Shown: positions 8,574 through 15,405 of the stretch, piece by piece
Layout: the number at the start of each line of letters is the position of its first letter
Numbering within the stretch: the first letter of the stretch is position 1
Source of the DNA: Lachnospiraceae bacterium
Lineage (GTDB): Bacteria > Bacillota > Clostridia > Lachnospirales > Lachnospiraceae
Assembly: GCA_900772845.1 (NCBI GenBank)
Contig: CAAGSD010000098.1
Location: 1 to 55,812, forward strand
DNA: 55,812 nucleotides
Direction of reading: 5' to 3'
Made by a program: the position numbers and the translations under genes
Notes under the pieces: generated by a model
What the model saw: the letters and a program-made list of their open reading frames with translations, nothing else
What the model was told of the DNA's origin: nothing
The model's database searches: none

Positions 8574-9362
8574 TTACTTATCCAGCACTCCCAACCACTT
8601 CAAAGCGTTCCAGATGCCGTCTTTATCCACGTCCGTGGTGATATAATCTGCTGTTTCCAACACCTGTTTACTGGAATTACCCATAGCAATGCTGGTGTGG
8701 GCATACTTTAACATCGGCAGGTCGTTATTGCTGTCTCCGATGGCCACAGTGTCTTCCATGGGGATCTTCAAATAGTCCGTAATGTAACGGATCGCTGTTG
8801 CCTTGGAATATCCTTTGGGGACAATCTCGTAAAACCCTTGTTCTCTGTCGATAAAATCCAACACTTCCGACAGGTCATGCTTCATTCCGTCCATTCCCAC
8901 CGGAGTCTCTGCATAGGCATATAATTTATCATAGTTGCCCGGTGCATTGGCATAGCGATCGTATTTTCGATTCTCAATCTCACGTGCCATATGACGGAAA
9001 GTCTCGGTAAATACTTCTTCTCCTCTGGGAGCATAGTCTTCCCTGCTGCCTTCCAGGACGGCATCCACATGATATTTTTTCATAGCTGCCAGAATTGCCT
9101 TAGACTCCTCCATGGAAAAGGTCTTGTGCATCAGCCGTTTTCCATGATATTCGATCTCCGTTCCACAGCCTAATAACAATCCGTCGAATTCCACCTGTCC
9201 GGTAAGATTTTCCCCTACCAGCCGTTTCGTACGCCCGGTGTTGATCATGCAGATATGACCGTTGGCTCTGGCGATGCGGATGGCTTCCTTCGTGCTCTCC
9301 GACATCAGTTCGCTCCCTCCGCATATTAAGGTTCCGTCAATGTCAAAAAATATTATCTTCAT
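8574..9362 (-). CDS. Cof-type HAD-IIB family phosphatase
   Basis: Cytoplasmic phosphatase of the haloacid dehalogenase superfamily, 262 residues. Motif I is 'FFDIDGTL' (Asp7 nucleophile, Asp9), motif II 'MINTGRT', and motif III/IV 'KATAIRYI...AIGDSNNDLPML' with the metal-binding acidic residues. The large alpha/beta cap between motifs II and III is of the C2/Cof type. Members dephosphorylate sugar phosphates, FMN or similar metabolites; the substrate cannot be told. Its ATG overlaps the TGA of the preceding 76-aa gene by four bases (ATGA), so the two are probably translationally coupled. Confidence 0.9.
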   Translation of the reverse strand: MKIIFFDIDGTLICGGSELMSESTKEAIRIARANGHICMINTGRTKRLVGENLTGQVEFDGLLLGCGTEIEYHGKRLMHKTFSMEESKAILAAMKKYHVDAVLEGSREDYAPRGEEVFTETFRHMAREIENRKYDRYANAPGNYDKLYAYAETPVGMDGMKHDLSEVLDFIDREQGFYEIVPKGYSKATAIRYITDYLKIPMEDTVAIGDSNNDLPMLKYAHTSIAMGNSSKQVLETADYITTDVDKDGIWNALKWLGVLDK

Positions 9363-9589
9363 CTCAGATTCTTAAGCTCCTCTACCAGATCCAGATCGGA
9401 TTTCTGTACCTTCAGATTCGTGGACACAGGCTCTTCGCCGGGTCTTGTGATCGTGATCTCGATAATAGTTCCTTCCGTGATCGCTCCGCCCATAAAAAAT
9501 CTGCTTACAAACGCTGCAAATTTAGGATGATTGCTCTCGAAGGTATTCTTCGCATTCATCAGTTTCATCATCATTCCGGGATTTATCAT
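9359..9589 (-). CDS. Conserved small protein, 76 aa, unknown function
   Basis: I do not recognise a named family. The ATG at 9589 with GGAAGGAGA upstream is preferred over a longer frame from 9628, giving 76 residues beginning 'MINPGMMMKLMNAK'. The protein is soluble, with a helical N-terminus and a beta-rich charged C-terminus ('TIIEITITRPGE'). It lies after the rplT terminator and overlaps the HAD phosphatase start, forming a two-gene unit. The strong ribosome binding site and coupling support a real gene; function is unknown. Confidence 0.75.
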   Translation of the reverse strand: MINPGMMMKLMNAKNTFESNHPKFAAFVSRFFMGGAITEGTIIEITITRPGEEPVSTNLKVQKSDLDLVEELKNLR

Positions 9590-9605
9590 AATGGTCTCCT
9601 TCCAA

Positions 9606-9651
9606 ATGAAAAAGGCTGTCCGCACCATCCGAAGATAATGTGTCCAGCCTT
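9606..9651 (-). terminator. Terminator after rplT
   Basis: The minus-strand stem AAGGCTG (plus 9645-9651) / CAGCCTT (plus 9612-9618) is followed by TTTTTC. The loop is long and contains a second short pairing. It closes the infC-rpmI-rplT transcript just before the 76-aa gene, whose ribosome binding site follows directly, so some readthrough is likely. Confidence 0.7.
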
Positions 9652-9666
9652 AACAGTTGCTATTAT

Positions 9667-10023
9667 TTATGCGATCTTGGACTTAGCCAGCTCTGCAAGG
9701 GTCTTGAAACCTTCTGCATCGTTAACTGCCAGGTCTGCCAGCATCTTTCTGTTCATATCAACGCCTGCAAGCTTCAGACCGTACATGAATTTGCTGTAAG
9801 ATAAACCGTTCATTCTGGCTGCTGCATTGATACGAGCGATCCACAGCTGTCTGAACTGACGCTTTCTCTCTTTTCTACCTGCATAAGAGCTGGTCAGAGC
9901 TCTCATAACAGACTGCTTTGCTACTCTGTACTGCTTGCTTCTTGCGCCTCTGTAGCCCTTTGCAAGCTTTAATACTCTATTGTGCTTCTTCTTGGCATTT
10001 AAGCCACCTTTAATTCTTGCCAT
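9667..10023 (-). CDS. rplT: 50S ribosomal protein L20
   Basis: Large-subunit ribosomal protein L20, 118 residues, required early in 50S assembly. The protein is highly basic with the family signature 'KLAKGYRGARSKQYRVAKQ' and 'AAARMNGLSYSKFM'. It is the third gene of infC-rpmI-rplT. In Firmicutes, L20 also represses this operon by binding the leader RNA upstream of infC, and a matching leader is present here (10818-11019). A terminator follows at 9606-9651. Confidence 0.99.
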   Translation of the reverse strand: MARIKGGLNAKKKHNRVLKLAKGYRGARSKQYRVAKQSVMRALTSSYAGRKERKRQFRQLWIARINAAARMNGLSYSKFMYGLKLAGVDMNRKMLADLAVNDAEGFKTLAELAKSKIA

Positions 10024-10046
10024 GTCTTATTTCCTCCTCGCCTGAA

Positions 10047-10244
10047 TTATAAATAAGGTAAAATCTTCTTCATATTCTTAACATTAGTTGCATCCGTAAT
10101 TGCAGGCTTTCTCAGATTACGTTTTCTCTTGGTAGACTTCTTGGTTAAGATATGGCTCTTGTAAGCTTTAGATCTCTTTAACTTACCGGTTCCTGTTGCT
10201 TTAAAGCGCTTAGCTGCTGCTCTGCTTGTCTTCATTTTGGGCAT
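10047..10244 (-). CDS. rpmI: 50S ribosomal protein L35
   Basis: Large-subunit ribosomal protein L35, 65 residues, standard length. It begins 'MPKMKTSRAAAKRFK' and contains the basic 'SHILTKKSTKRKRNLRKP' segment typical of the family. It lies 66 bases after infC and 23 bases before rplT in the conserved operon. The ATG is preceded by AGGAGGAACTCGTT. Confidence 0.99.
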   Translation of the reverse strand: MPKMKTSRAAAKRFKATGTGKLKRSKAYKSHILTKKSTKRKRNLRKPAITDATNVKNMKKILPYL

Positions 10245-10310
10245 AACGAGTTCCTCCTAAACTTTACTTAATCTATCGTGTCGGAATCCGACACTTTTTA
10301 ACTGTACGAA

Positions 10311-10817
10311 TTAACGCTTCTCAGTTAAAAACATTGTCATGCTTCTGCCTTCTACCTTGGGAGCTTTTTCCACTACCGCAATATCGGACAGGCTCTGTGC
10401 GATATCATCTAAGATATGCTTACTGTTGTTCATGTGTGCCATCTCTCTGCCGCGGAATCTCAGGGTGATCTTCACTCTGTCGCCCTTGGTCAGGAACTTT
10501 CTGGCTGCTGCAATTTTTGTATTCAGATCGTTGGTATCGATATTAGGGGAAAGTCTGATCTCCTTGATATCAATGACCTTCTGCTTCTTCTTTGCTTCCT
10601 TCTCTTTTCTCACCTGCTCGTATTTGTACTTACCGTAATCCACGATCTTACAAACAGGAGGCTTTGCAGTAGGAGCAATCTTCACCAGATCCAGTCCTGC
10701 TTCCTCTGCCATCTTCAAGGCATCTCTGGAAGAAACGATTCCGAGCTGTTCTCCGTCTTCTCCAATCAGTCGTACTTCTTTGTCTCTGATCTGTTCATTA
10801 ATCATTAAATCGCTAAT
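10311..10817 (-). CDS. infC: Translation initiation factor IF-3 (ATT start)
   Basis: IF-3 binds the 30S subunit and proofreads the start codon. N- and C-terminal domains are both present ('NEQIRDKEVRLIGEDGEQLG', then 'KITLRFRGREMAH'). I place the start at ATT 10815-10817, not the ATG at 10805. GGAGGT (plus 10826-10831) is eight bases from the ATT but twenty from the ATG, and the added residues 'ISDL' precede the usual N-terminus. A non-canonical start lets IF-3 repress its own translation, as known for infC in other bacteria. The product is 168 residues. It heads the infC-rpmI-rplT operon. Confidence 0.95.
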   Translation of the reverse strand: MSDLMINEQIRDKEVRLIGEDGEQLGIVSSRDALKMAEEAGLDLVKIAPTAKPPVCKIVDYGKYKYEQVRKEKEAKKKQKVIDIKEIRLSPNIDTNDLNTKIAAARKFLTKGDRVKITLRFRGREMAHMNNSKHILDDIAQSLSDIAVVEKAPKVEGRSMTMFLTEKR

Positions 10818-11019
10818 GGTTGTGTACCTCCATAAGAAAATGTATTAAACAATAAAAAAAGCAGATAGCATAACTATCCACCTGTTCCCTTCACGGACTG
10901 CTCTCATTCAAACAAATTCCAAACGAGTTCTCTGTCTATGAAAAAATCTGAACGCTTACCAGCCTGCGCCGTAAGGTGAGAGTGGATACTCTGCTTGTTG
11001 TGTCGTGTTCTTCACACGC
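10818..11019 (-). ncRNA. L20-type ribosomal leader with attenuator
   Basis: The roughly 200-base untranslated leader of infC-rpmI-rplT carries 'GTATCCACTCTCACC' (minus strand, around plus 10976-10990), resembling the conserved part of Firmicutes L20 leaders. It ends in an intrinsic terminator with stem GTGGATAG / CTATCTGC at plus 10861-10881 followed by eight U. In the known mechanism, excess L20 binds the leader and favours the terminator, stopping transcription before infC. Context and terminator are clear; the L20 leader class is recognised by resemblance and not by a covariance search. Confidence 0.8.
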
Positions 11020-11025
11020 TTAAAT

Positions 11026-11054
11026 AGAATACCACGGAGTTTCCCTGATGTCAA
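11026..11054 (-). promoter_or_regulatory. infC operon promoter
   Basis: Minus-strand TTGACA (11049-11054), 17-base spacer, TATTCT (11026-11031). The predicted transcription start near 11019 gives a 200-base leader ahead of infC. Confidence 0.8.
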
Positions 11055-11104
11055 CCCCGTTTCTGATATTTTTTTCAATATTTTTTATCTGAGAATCTAT
11101 GTAC

Positions 11105-11120
11105 CGGCGGTCTCCCGCCG
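11105..11120. other. GC-rich hairpin downstream of DUF1540 gene
   Basis: A perfect CGGCGG / CCGCCG stem with a four-base loop lies about 80 bases beyond the DUF1540 stop codon and just upstream of the infC promoter. It has no U-run in either direction, so a terminator role is doubtful. The 11055-11201 gap otherwise shows nothing recognisable. Confidence 0.4.
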
Positions 11121-11201
11121 AATCCGATCATCTGCTTTATTATCCGCATATTACGGTTATTTGTCAAGCCGGATCTGATGATTTTGTTTCCTGTCTGTTT
11201 C

Positions 11202-11522
11202 CTATTTCTCTGTAAATGTAGCACAGGCCGTCTCTCTGCAGTCGCAGGCGCCGCAGCCCTTGATGTCCACATGATCCGCCACACACTTGTAATTGCTGTT
11301 ATAGACGCACTTTACCGCCTCGCAGTCAATGCTGATAGTCTTACTGGGATGAGACAGAGAATTACTGAAAGACTCCCTTCCCTCTCTCTTCTGCACAAAA
11401 CTTTCACAGCAGGTACCGTCACAGTCACAGGCATGTTTACCTCCCACCATGATGTCTCCCTTACTGCACAGACAGTCCTTGTTATAGGTACAATTTTCCA
11501 CAACACATTTTAAATCTGCCAT
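11202..11522 (-). CDS. DUF1540 protein with two Cys-rich repeats
   Basis: Small cytoplasmic protein of 106 residues built of two DUF1540-like Cys-rich modules: 'CVVENCTYNKDCLCSKGDI...CDCDGTCCESF' and 'CEAVKCVYNSNYKCVADHV...CDCRETACATF'. Each has six to seven cysteines, suggesting metal binding. The linker is Ser/Arg-rich. The ATG at 11522 follows GAGGG and a small hairpin and is preferred over a frame starting at 11627. The function of the family is unknown; members are common in Clostridia and in some cases sporulation-associated. It stands alone between the infC promoter region and the divergent methyltransferase. Confidence 0.85.
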   Translation of the reverse strand: MADLKCVVENCTYNKDCLCSKGDIMVGGKHACDCDGTCCESFVQKREGRESFSNSLSHPSKTISIDCEAVKCVYNSNYKCVADHVDIKGCGACDCRETACATFTEK

Positions 11523-11708
11523 GTTTCCCTCGCCTTCTGCCGTTTCCAACGGCTTCTCATCTTCTTTTCCTGATCTTAAAATTTTAAAAGAGGACACGCA
11601 GCAAAAGAGCCGATGCAGTCCCGCCACGTGTCATGGATAGTCTGTGCAGATTTAAAAAACTTATTCCTTCTACTGGATTTTTTACAGAATATGTGCTATA
11701 TTTTCTTT

Positions 11709-11724
11709 GTTAGTTTTAACTAAC
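11709..11724. promoter_or_regulatory. Operator-like palindrome GTTAG-N6-CTAAC
   Basis: A perfect 16-base palindrome (GTTAGTTTTAACTAAC) in the AT-rich 321-base gap between the DUF1540 gene and the methyltransferase. Two copies of the same GTTAG-N6-CTAAC pattern lie upstream of the other methyltransferase gene at 47461-47511. Symmetry and size fit a MarR- or TetR-type operator. The bound protein is unknown. Confidence 0.55.
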
Positions 11725-11747
11725 TCATTGTTTTTATTCATACTCAT

Positions 11748-11813
11748 AACTATTCAGAACCTCATTTGCAAAACTGCTCTTTTAGCGTTTTACCAAATAA
11801 CACAGTTCTGAAT
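11748..11813. repeat. Interspersed palindromic repeat, copy A
   Basis: Begins AACTATTCAG and ends with the inverted counterpart CTGAAT, with 'CATTTGCAAAA' inside. Related copies are at 14379-14432 and 50789-50840, all intergenic. It lies between the palindrome at 11709 and the methyltransferase start, so it is probably transcribed in that 5' leader. Confidence 0.6.
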
Positions 11814-11843
11814 CGTTGCAATTTTTTATACAGGAGGATTTCC

Positions 11844-12485
11844 ATGACATCCGAAGAATATAAAGCTCTCTCCGTCAAAGAATTCACCGAGGCCGCCAAA
11901 GTCTACGACAGCGGTCACTCCGGCATTTATGAAATGTGTAAAGATGATTATCCTTATCTTTTGGAAGAACTGGAAAAAGAGCCCTTTGACTCTGTTCTGG
12001 ACTGTGGCTGCGGCACCGGTCCCGTGATCGAACTGTTACATGAAAAATATCCCGACAAACATTACACCGGACTGGATCTGACCCCGGAAATGATCCGAGT
12101 GGCTCAGGCCAAGGGCCTGTCGAATACCAGCTTCGTCGTGGGAGACTGCGAGAATATCCCTTTCCCGGAGAACACCTTCGATGCGATCATCTCTTCCAAC
12201 AGCTTCCATCACTATCCGAATCCTCAGGACTTTTTCAACAGCGCCTACCGGGTCCTGAAAAAGAACGGCCGTCTGATCCTGCGGGACTACACTACGAAAT
12301 CCGGCGTGCTCCTGTGGCTGTGCAATCATATTGAGATGCCGTTGGCACATCTGTGCGGTCATGGCGATGTGAGACTGTATTCCGGTGCAGAATTTCGGAA
12401 GTTTGCGGAGACTGCCAGATTTGAAGTGGTTTCCTTCGAGGCACAGGCCAAAATGCGTGCCCATCTCGTTGCCCGTAAAAAATAA
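11844..12485 (+). CDS. Class I SAM-dependent methyltransferase
   Basis: Small-molecule type methyltransferase, 213 residues. The Rossmann SAM-binding motif I is 'VLDCGCGTGPVIELL', motif II 'YTGLDLTPEMI', followed by 'VVGDCENIPFPENTFDAI' and 'RVLKKNGRLILRDYT', the UbiE/Methyltransf_11 pattern. The ATG at 11844 sits behind AGGAGG and is preferred over an upstream frame from 11766. The gene is monocistronic between a palindrome/repeat-rich 5' region and a bidirectional terminator. Substrate unknown. Confidence 0.9.
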   Translation: MTSEEYKALSVKEFTEAAKVYDSGHSGIYEMCKDDYPYLLEELEKEPFDSVLDCGCGTGPVIELLHEKYPDKHYTGLDLTPEMIRVAQAKGLSNTSFVVGDCENIPFPENTFDAIISSNSFHHYPNPQDFFNSAYRVLKKNGRLILRDYTTKSGVLLWLCNHIEMPLAHLCGHGDVRLYSGAEFRKFAETARFEVVSFEAQAKMRAHLVARKK

Positions 12486-12512
12486 TCTTCTTACCTTTGT
12501 CATACCATTCAA

Positions 12513-12552
12513 AAAATCGCCGTCTCCCTTCTTATAAGGAAACGGCGATTTT
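12513..12552. terminator. Bidirectional terminator between methyltransferase and thrS
   Basis: An 11-bp perfect stem AAAATCGCCGT / ACGGCGATTTT with A-run and T-run on either side. It serves the convergent methyltransferase (plus) and thrS (minus) transcripts. Confidence 0.9.
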
Positions 12553-12587
12553 CATATTTTCCTACTTGATTTTATCCGGCAGCCAGA

Positions 12588-14351
12588 TTATTTGCTCAAC
12601 TTCTTGGTTGCGATCTCATCCTTTAACATAGCCAGGAACTCGTCCTTGGATACGGTGGTGGTATTCTGCTGTCCATGCAGACGATAGCTTACAGTGCCAT
12701 CCTGTGCTTCCTGTTTTCCTAAGATGATCAGGTAAGGGATCTTCTTCACCTGTGCTTCTCTTACACGATAGCCCAGCTTCTCTGCTCTCTCATCGATATC
12801 TGCTCTGATGTTATTGTCCAGCAGATAACCGTACAGATCATGGGCATAAGCGTTCAGCTCTTCATCGTCGTTCTTGACCGGCAGGATCATTGCCTGTACG
12901 GGAGCCAGCCACAGAGGCAGGTTACCCTTGGTCTCCTCCAGGATATAAGCCATGAATCTGTCCAGAGATCCTAAGATTGCTCTGTGCAGGACCACGGGAG
13001 TCTTCTTCTGTCCATCCTTGTCCACATAAGTCAGATTAAACTTTGCGGGCAGGCAGAAATCCAGCTGGCAGGTAGACAGGGTGTACTCGTTACCTACTGC
13101 AGGCTTTACGTTTACATCCAGCTTCGGTCCGTAGAATGCAGCCTCACCGATCTCCTCGGTGTACTCGATGCCCAGATCATTCAGAACCTTACGCAGAGCG
13201 TTCTCCGCATTGTTCCACATCTCGTCATCATCATGATATTTTACCTTGTCCTCAGGATCTCTCAGGGACAGGACGCATCTGTAATCGGTAATGCCGAAGT
13301 CCTTGTAGGTATTGAATATCAGGTCTACGACCTTGGAGAACTCGGACTCGATCTGCTCCGGTGTTACGAACAGATGGGCGTCGTTCTGGCAGAAATGTCT
13401 GCCTCTCTCGATACCCTTCAGGGTTCCACTGGCTTCAAAACGGAAGTCATGAGCAATCTCACCGATACGGATGGGCAGATCCTTGTAGGAGTGCTGTGTA
13501 TTAGCGTAGATCATCATGTGGTGAGGGCAGTTCATGGGACGCAGTACGAAGGACTCGCCTTCCACTTCCATAGGAGGGAACATGTTCTCCTTGTAGTGAT
13601 CCCAGTGACCGGAGGTCTTGTACAAATTTACAGTACCGACACAGGGAGTCATAACGTGCAGATATCCCAGTCTTCTCTCTTTATCCTTAATATAATTCTC
13701 CAGCTCCTGCCATACGGTGTAGCCCTTGGGAAGGAACATAGGAAGTCCGCGGCCTACCAGATCATCGGACATGAACAGCTCCATCTCCTTGCCGATCTTT
13801 CTGTGGTCACGCTCTTTGGCCTCTTCTAACTCCTTCAGATGTGCTTCCAGTTCTTCTGCGGTAGGGAAGCAGACACCGTAGATACGCTGCATTACGTGGT
13901 TGCTGGCATCGCCCTTCCAGTATACACCGGAATGTTTTACCAGCTTGAAGTTCTTGCACAGCTTGGTGTTGTCTACGTGAGGTCCACGGCACAGATCGGT
14001 AAAATCGCCCTGGTCGTATACGGTGATGTTGCCGTCTTCCAGATTGCTGATCAGGTCCAGCTTGTACATATCGTCCTTGAACATTTCCATAGCTTCTGCT
14101 TTGGAAACTTCTCTTCTGTAGATCTTCTTGCCTTCCTTGCAGATCTTCTTCATCTCTTTTTCGATGGCAGCGATCACTTCATCGTTGACTACATCGTTAC
14201 CGAGATCGATATCATAATAGAATCCTTCTTTTACCACAGGTCCTACCCAGAATTTTGCATGAGGGTACAGATGCTTGACAGCCTGTGCCATAACATGGGC
14301 GCAGGAATGATTGAGCGTTGACAGTCTTTCGTCTTCCTTAAAATTTACCAT
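12588..14351 (-). CDS. thrS: Threonyl-tRNA synthetase lacking TGS domain
   Basis: Charges tRNA-Thr with threonine. The 587-residue protein starts directly at the editing/SAD region ('LNHSCAHVMAQAVK', later 'DLCRGPHVDNT'). The N-terminal ~60-residue TGS domain of classical ThrRS (about 640 residues) is absent. The class II core is intact: 'RPMNCPHHMMIY' with a zinc ligand Cys, motif 2 'HDFRFEASGTLKG' and motif 3 'VVLHRAILGSLDRF'. An anticodon-binding domain is at the C-terminus ('LPLWLAPVQAMILPV'). The ATG has AAGGAGA upstream and no extension is possible past the T-box. Expression is controlled by the T-box at 14441-14715. Confidence 0.98.
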   Translation of the reverse strand: MVNFKEDERLSTLNHSCAHVMAQAVKHLYPHAKFWVGPVVKEGFYYDIDLGNDVVNDEVIAAIEKEMKKICKEGKKIYRREVSKAEAMEMFKDDMYKLDLISNLEDGNITVYDQGDFTDLCRGPHVDNTKLCKNFKLVKHSGVYWKGDASNHVMQRIYGVCFPTAEELEAHLKELEEAKERDHRKIGKEMELFMSDDLVGRGLPMFLPKGYTVWQELENYIKDKERRLGYLHVMTPCVGTVNLYKTSGHWDHYKENMFPPMEVEGESFVLRPMNCPHHMMIYANTQHSYKDLPIRIGEIAHDFRFEASGTLKGIERGRHFCQNDAHLFVTPEQIESEFSKVVDLIFNTYKDFGITDYRCVLSLRDPEDKVKYHDDDEMWNNAENALRKVLNDLGIEYTEEIGEAAFYGPKLDVNVKPAVGNEYTLSTCQLDFCLPAKFNLTYVDKDGQKKTPVVLHRAILGSLDRFMAYILEETKGNLPLWLAPVQAMILPVKNDDEELNAYAHDLYGYLLDNNIRADIDERAEKLGYRVREAQVKKIPYLIILGKQEAQDGTVSYRLHGQQNTTTVSKDEFLAMLKDEIATKKLSK

Positions 14352-14378
14352 TTTCGTTCTCCTTTTTGTTGTTTTCTA

Positions 14379-14432
14379 AACTATTCAGAACCTTCATTCG
14401 CAAAATCGCATCTGCAATGCTACTCTGAATAG
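14379..14432. repeat. Interspersed palindromic repeat, copy B
   Basis: Starts AACTATTCAG, ends CTGAATAG, with 'CATTCGCAAAA' inside. It matches copies at 11748 and 50789. It sits between the T-box terminator and the thrS ribosome binding site, so it is transcribed whenever the T-box reads through. Confidence 0.6.
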
Positions 14433-14440
14433 CCGCAAAA

Positions 14441-14715
14441 TAAAAGTCCCTTGCAACAATCTGCAAGGGACGTATCACACGCGGTTCCACCCTGATTGCA
14501 ATTATTTATAAAAAATAACTGCCACTCATTTGCTCGTAACGGGAGCTGCCGAGCTGTATTAAAGCCACTCGGAGATGGTCTTCGTCTGCATCCGGCAAAA
14601 CCGCTCACAGCTCCTGTTCCTAACAGGGCGGTTCTCTCTGGTGCCTTTCTATGCATCCTACTCTTCTCTTCAACGTTTTCTGATCTTAAAATCTGTTGCT
14701 TTAGGACTTATGTTG
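14441..14715 (-). ncRNA. Threonine T-box leader of thrS
   Basis: The conserved T-box sequence AGGGTGGAACCGCG (plus 14480-14493, minus strand) precedes an intrinsic terminator with stem GTCCCTTGCA / TGCAAGGGAC (14446-14471) and U-run. Stem I elements are visible upstream, including the AGUA/GAA loop-E pair. The specifier is probably ACC (plus 14577-14579 complement), following 'GAAG', which reads threonine. Uncharged tRNA-Thr would pair with specifier and T-box bulge, stabilise the antiterminator and allow thrS transcription. Confidence 0.93.
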
Positions 14716-14730
14716 TTATCATAGACCTTT

Positions 14731-15234
14731 TCACACGGATTGTAAAGAGGTATTTATATAGCTTTCCACATTTTCTCTGGACATATCTAAAGCTACTGCC
14801 AGTTCTCCGTAGAGATGATCCTCTGCAATTCTGAAATACCTGGCATCTACTGCAGTCTCCTTGCGTCCTGCCTCTTCTCTGGCCCGCTTACGCAGGTAGA
14901 TGGTCTTGATGATGCGGATCAGATCCTGACAACTGCTTGTCTTTAAGCAGTTCTTGTATTCCTGCTCTAGCAGCTTATCATTGGCAATAGTGATCAGCGG
15001 GATCTCCGGAATCCTGTGGATCAGGCTTTCCGCTTCCTCATGCGCAAGCACTTTCCGCATGGAACCTTCCGCTGTATCTACCGGAATATATACCGTACTG
15101 GAAGACAGATACAGAGGTTTTAAAATATAATACTCTCTCTTCTTGTCCACTCCTGCAATATCCAATGTCGTGATCTCTTCCACCACGCAGACTCCCTTAC
15201 TGCCACATACTACACGTTCGCCCTTCTGAAACAC
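14731..15234 (-). CDS. CarD/CdnL-family transcription regulator
   Basis: RNA-polymerase-interacting regulator of about 167 residues. The N-terminal CarD_TRCF domain starts 'VFQKGERVVCGSKGVCVVEEI' (Tudor-like beta barrel contacting the polymerase beta subunit). The C-terminal half is helical with basic 'IYLRKRAREEAGRKE', as in CarD proteins. A GTG at 15234 preceded by AGGAAGG is preferred to the upstream ATG at 15309, which would add a hydrophobic segment unlike the family. It is the last gene before the thrS leader; a bidirectional terminator lies upstream of it. Function in stabilising promoter open complexes is family knowledge. Confidence 0.87.
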   Translation of the reverse strand: MFQKGERVVCGSKGVCVVEEITTLDIAGVDKKREYYILKPLYLSSSTVYIPVDTAEGSMRKVLAHEEAESLIHRIPEIPLITIANDKLLEQEYKNCLKTSSCQDLIRIIKTIYLRKRAREEAGRKETAVDARYFRIAEDHLYGELAVALDMSRENVESYINTSLQSV

Positions 15235-15322
15235 CTTAACCTTCCTTTCCTCTGCCCATTGCAGAAAATTGAAAACACAATTTCCGTTTACTACCAATAG
15301 TATACCCATATTTTAACAGAAA

Positions 15323-15354
15323 AAACGCCGAAATGTCAGTATCTTTCGGCGTTT
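15323..15354. terminator. Terminator between SGNH-GNAT gene and carD-like gene
   Basis: Perfect 11-bp stem AAACGCCGAAA / TTTCGGCGTTT with flanking A/T tracts. It ends the SGNH-GNAT transcript on the minus strand; the carD-like gene must use its own promoter just below it. Confidence 0.85.
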
Positions 15355-15405
15355 CTGATTATTTTCGTGAATATTGCTCATAAGGAATCGGTCAGGTGTT
15401 GTGCA

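Noticed and set aside
12984..13829. Plus-strand frame of 281 residues opposite thrS
   Set aside because: Antisense shadow; the thrS catalytic motifs occupy the minus strand throughout.
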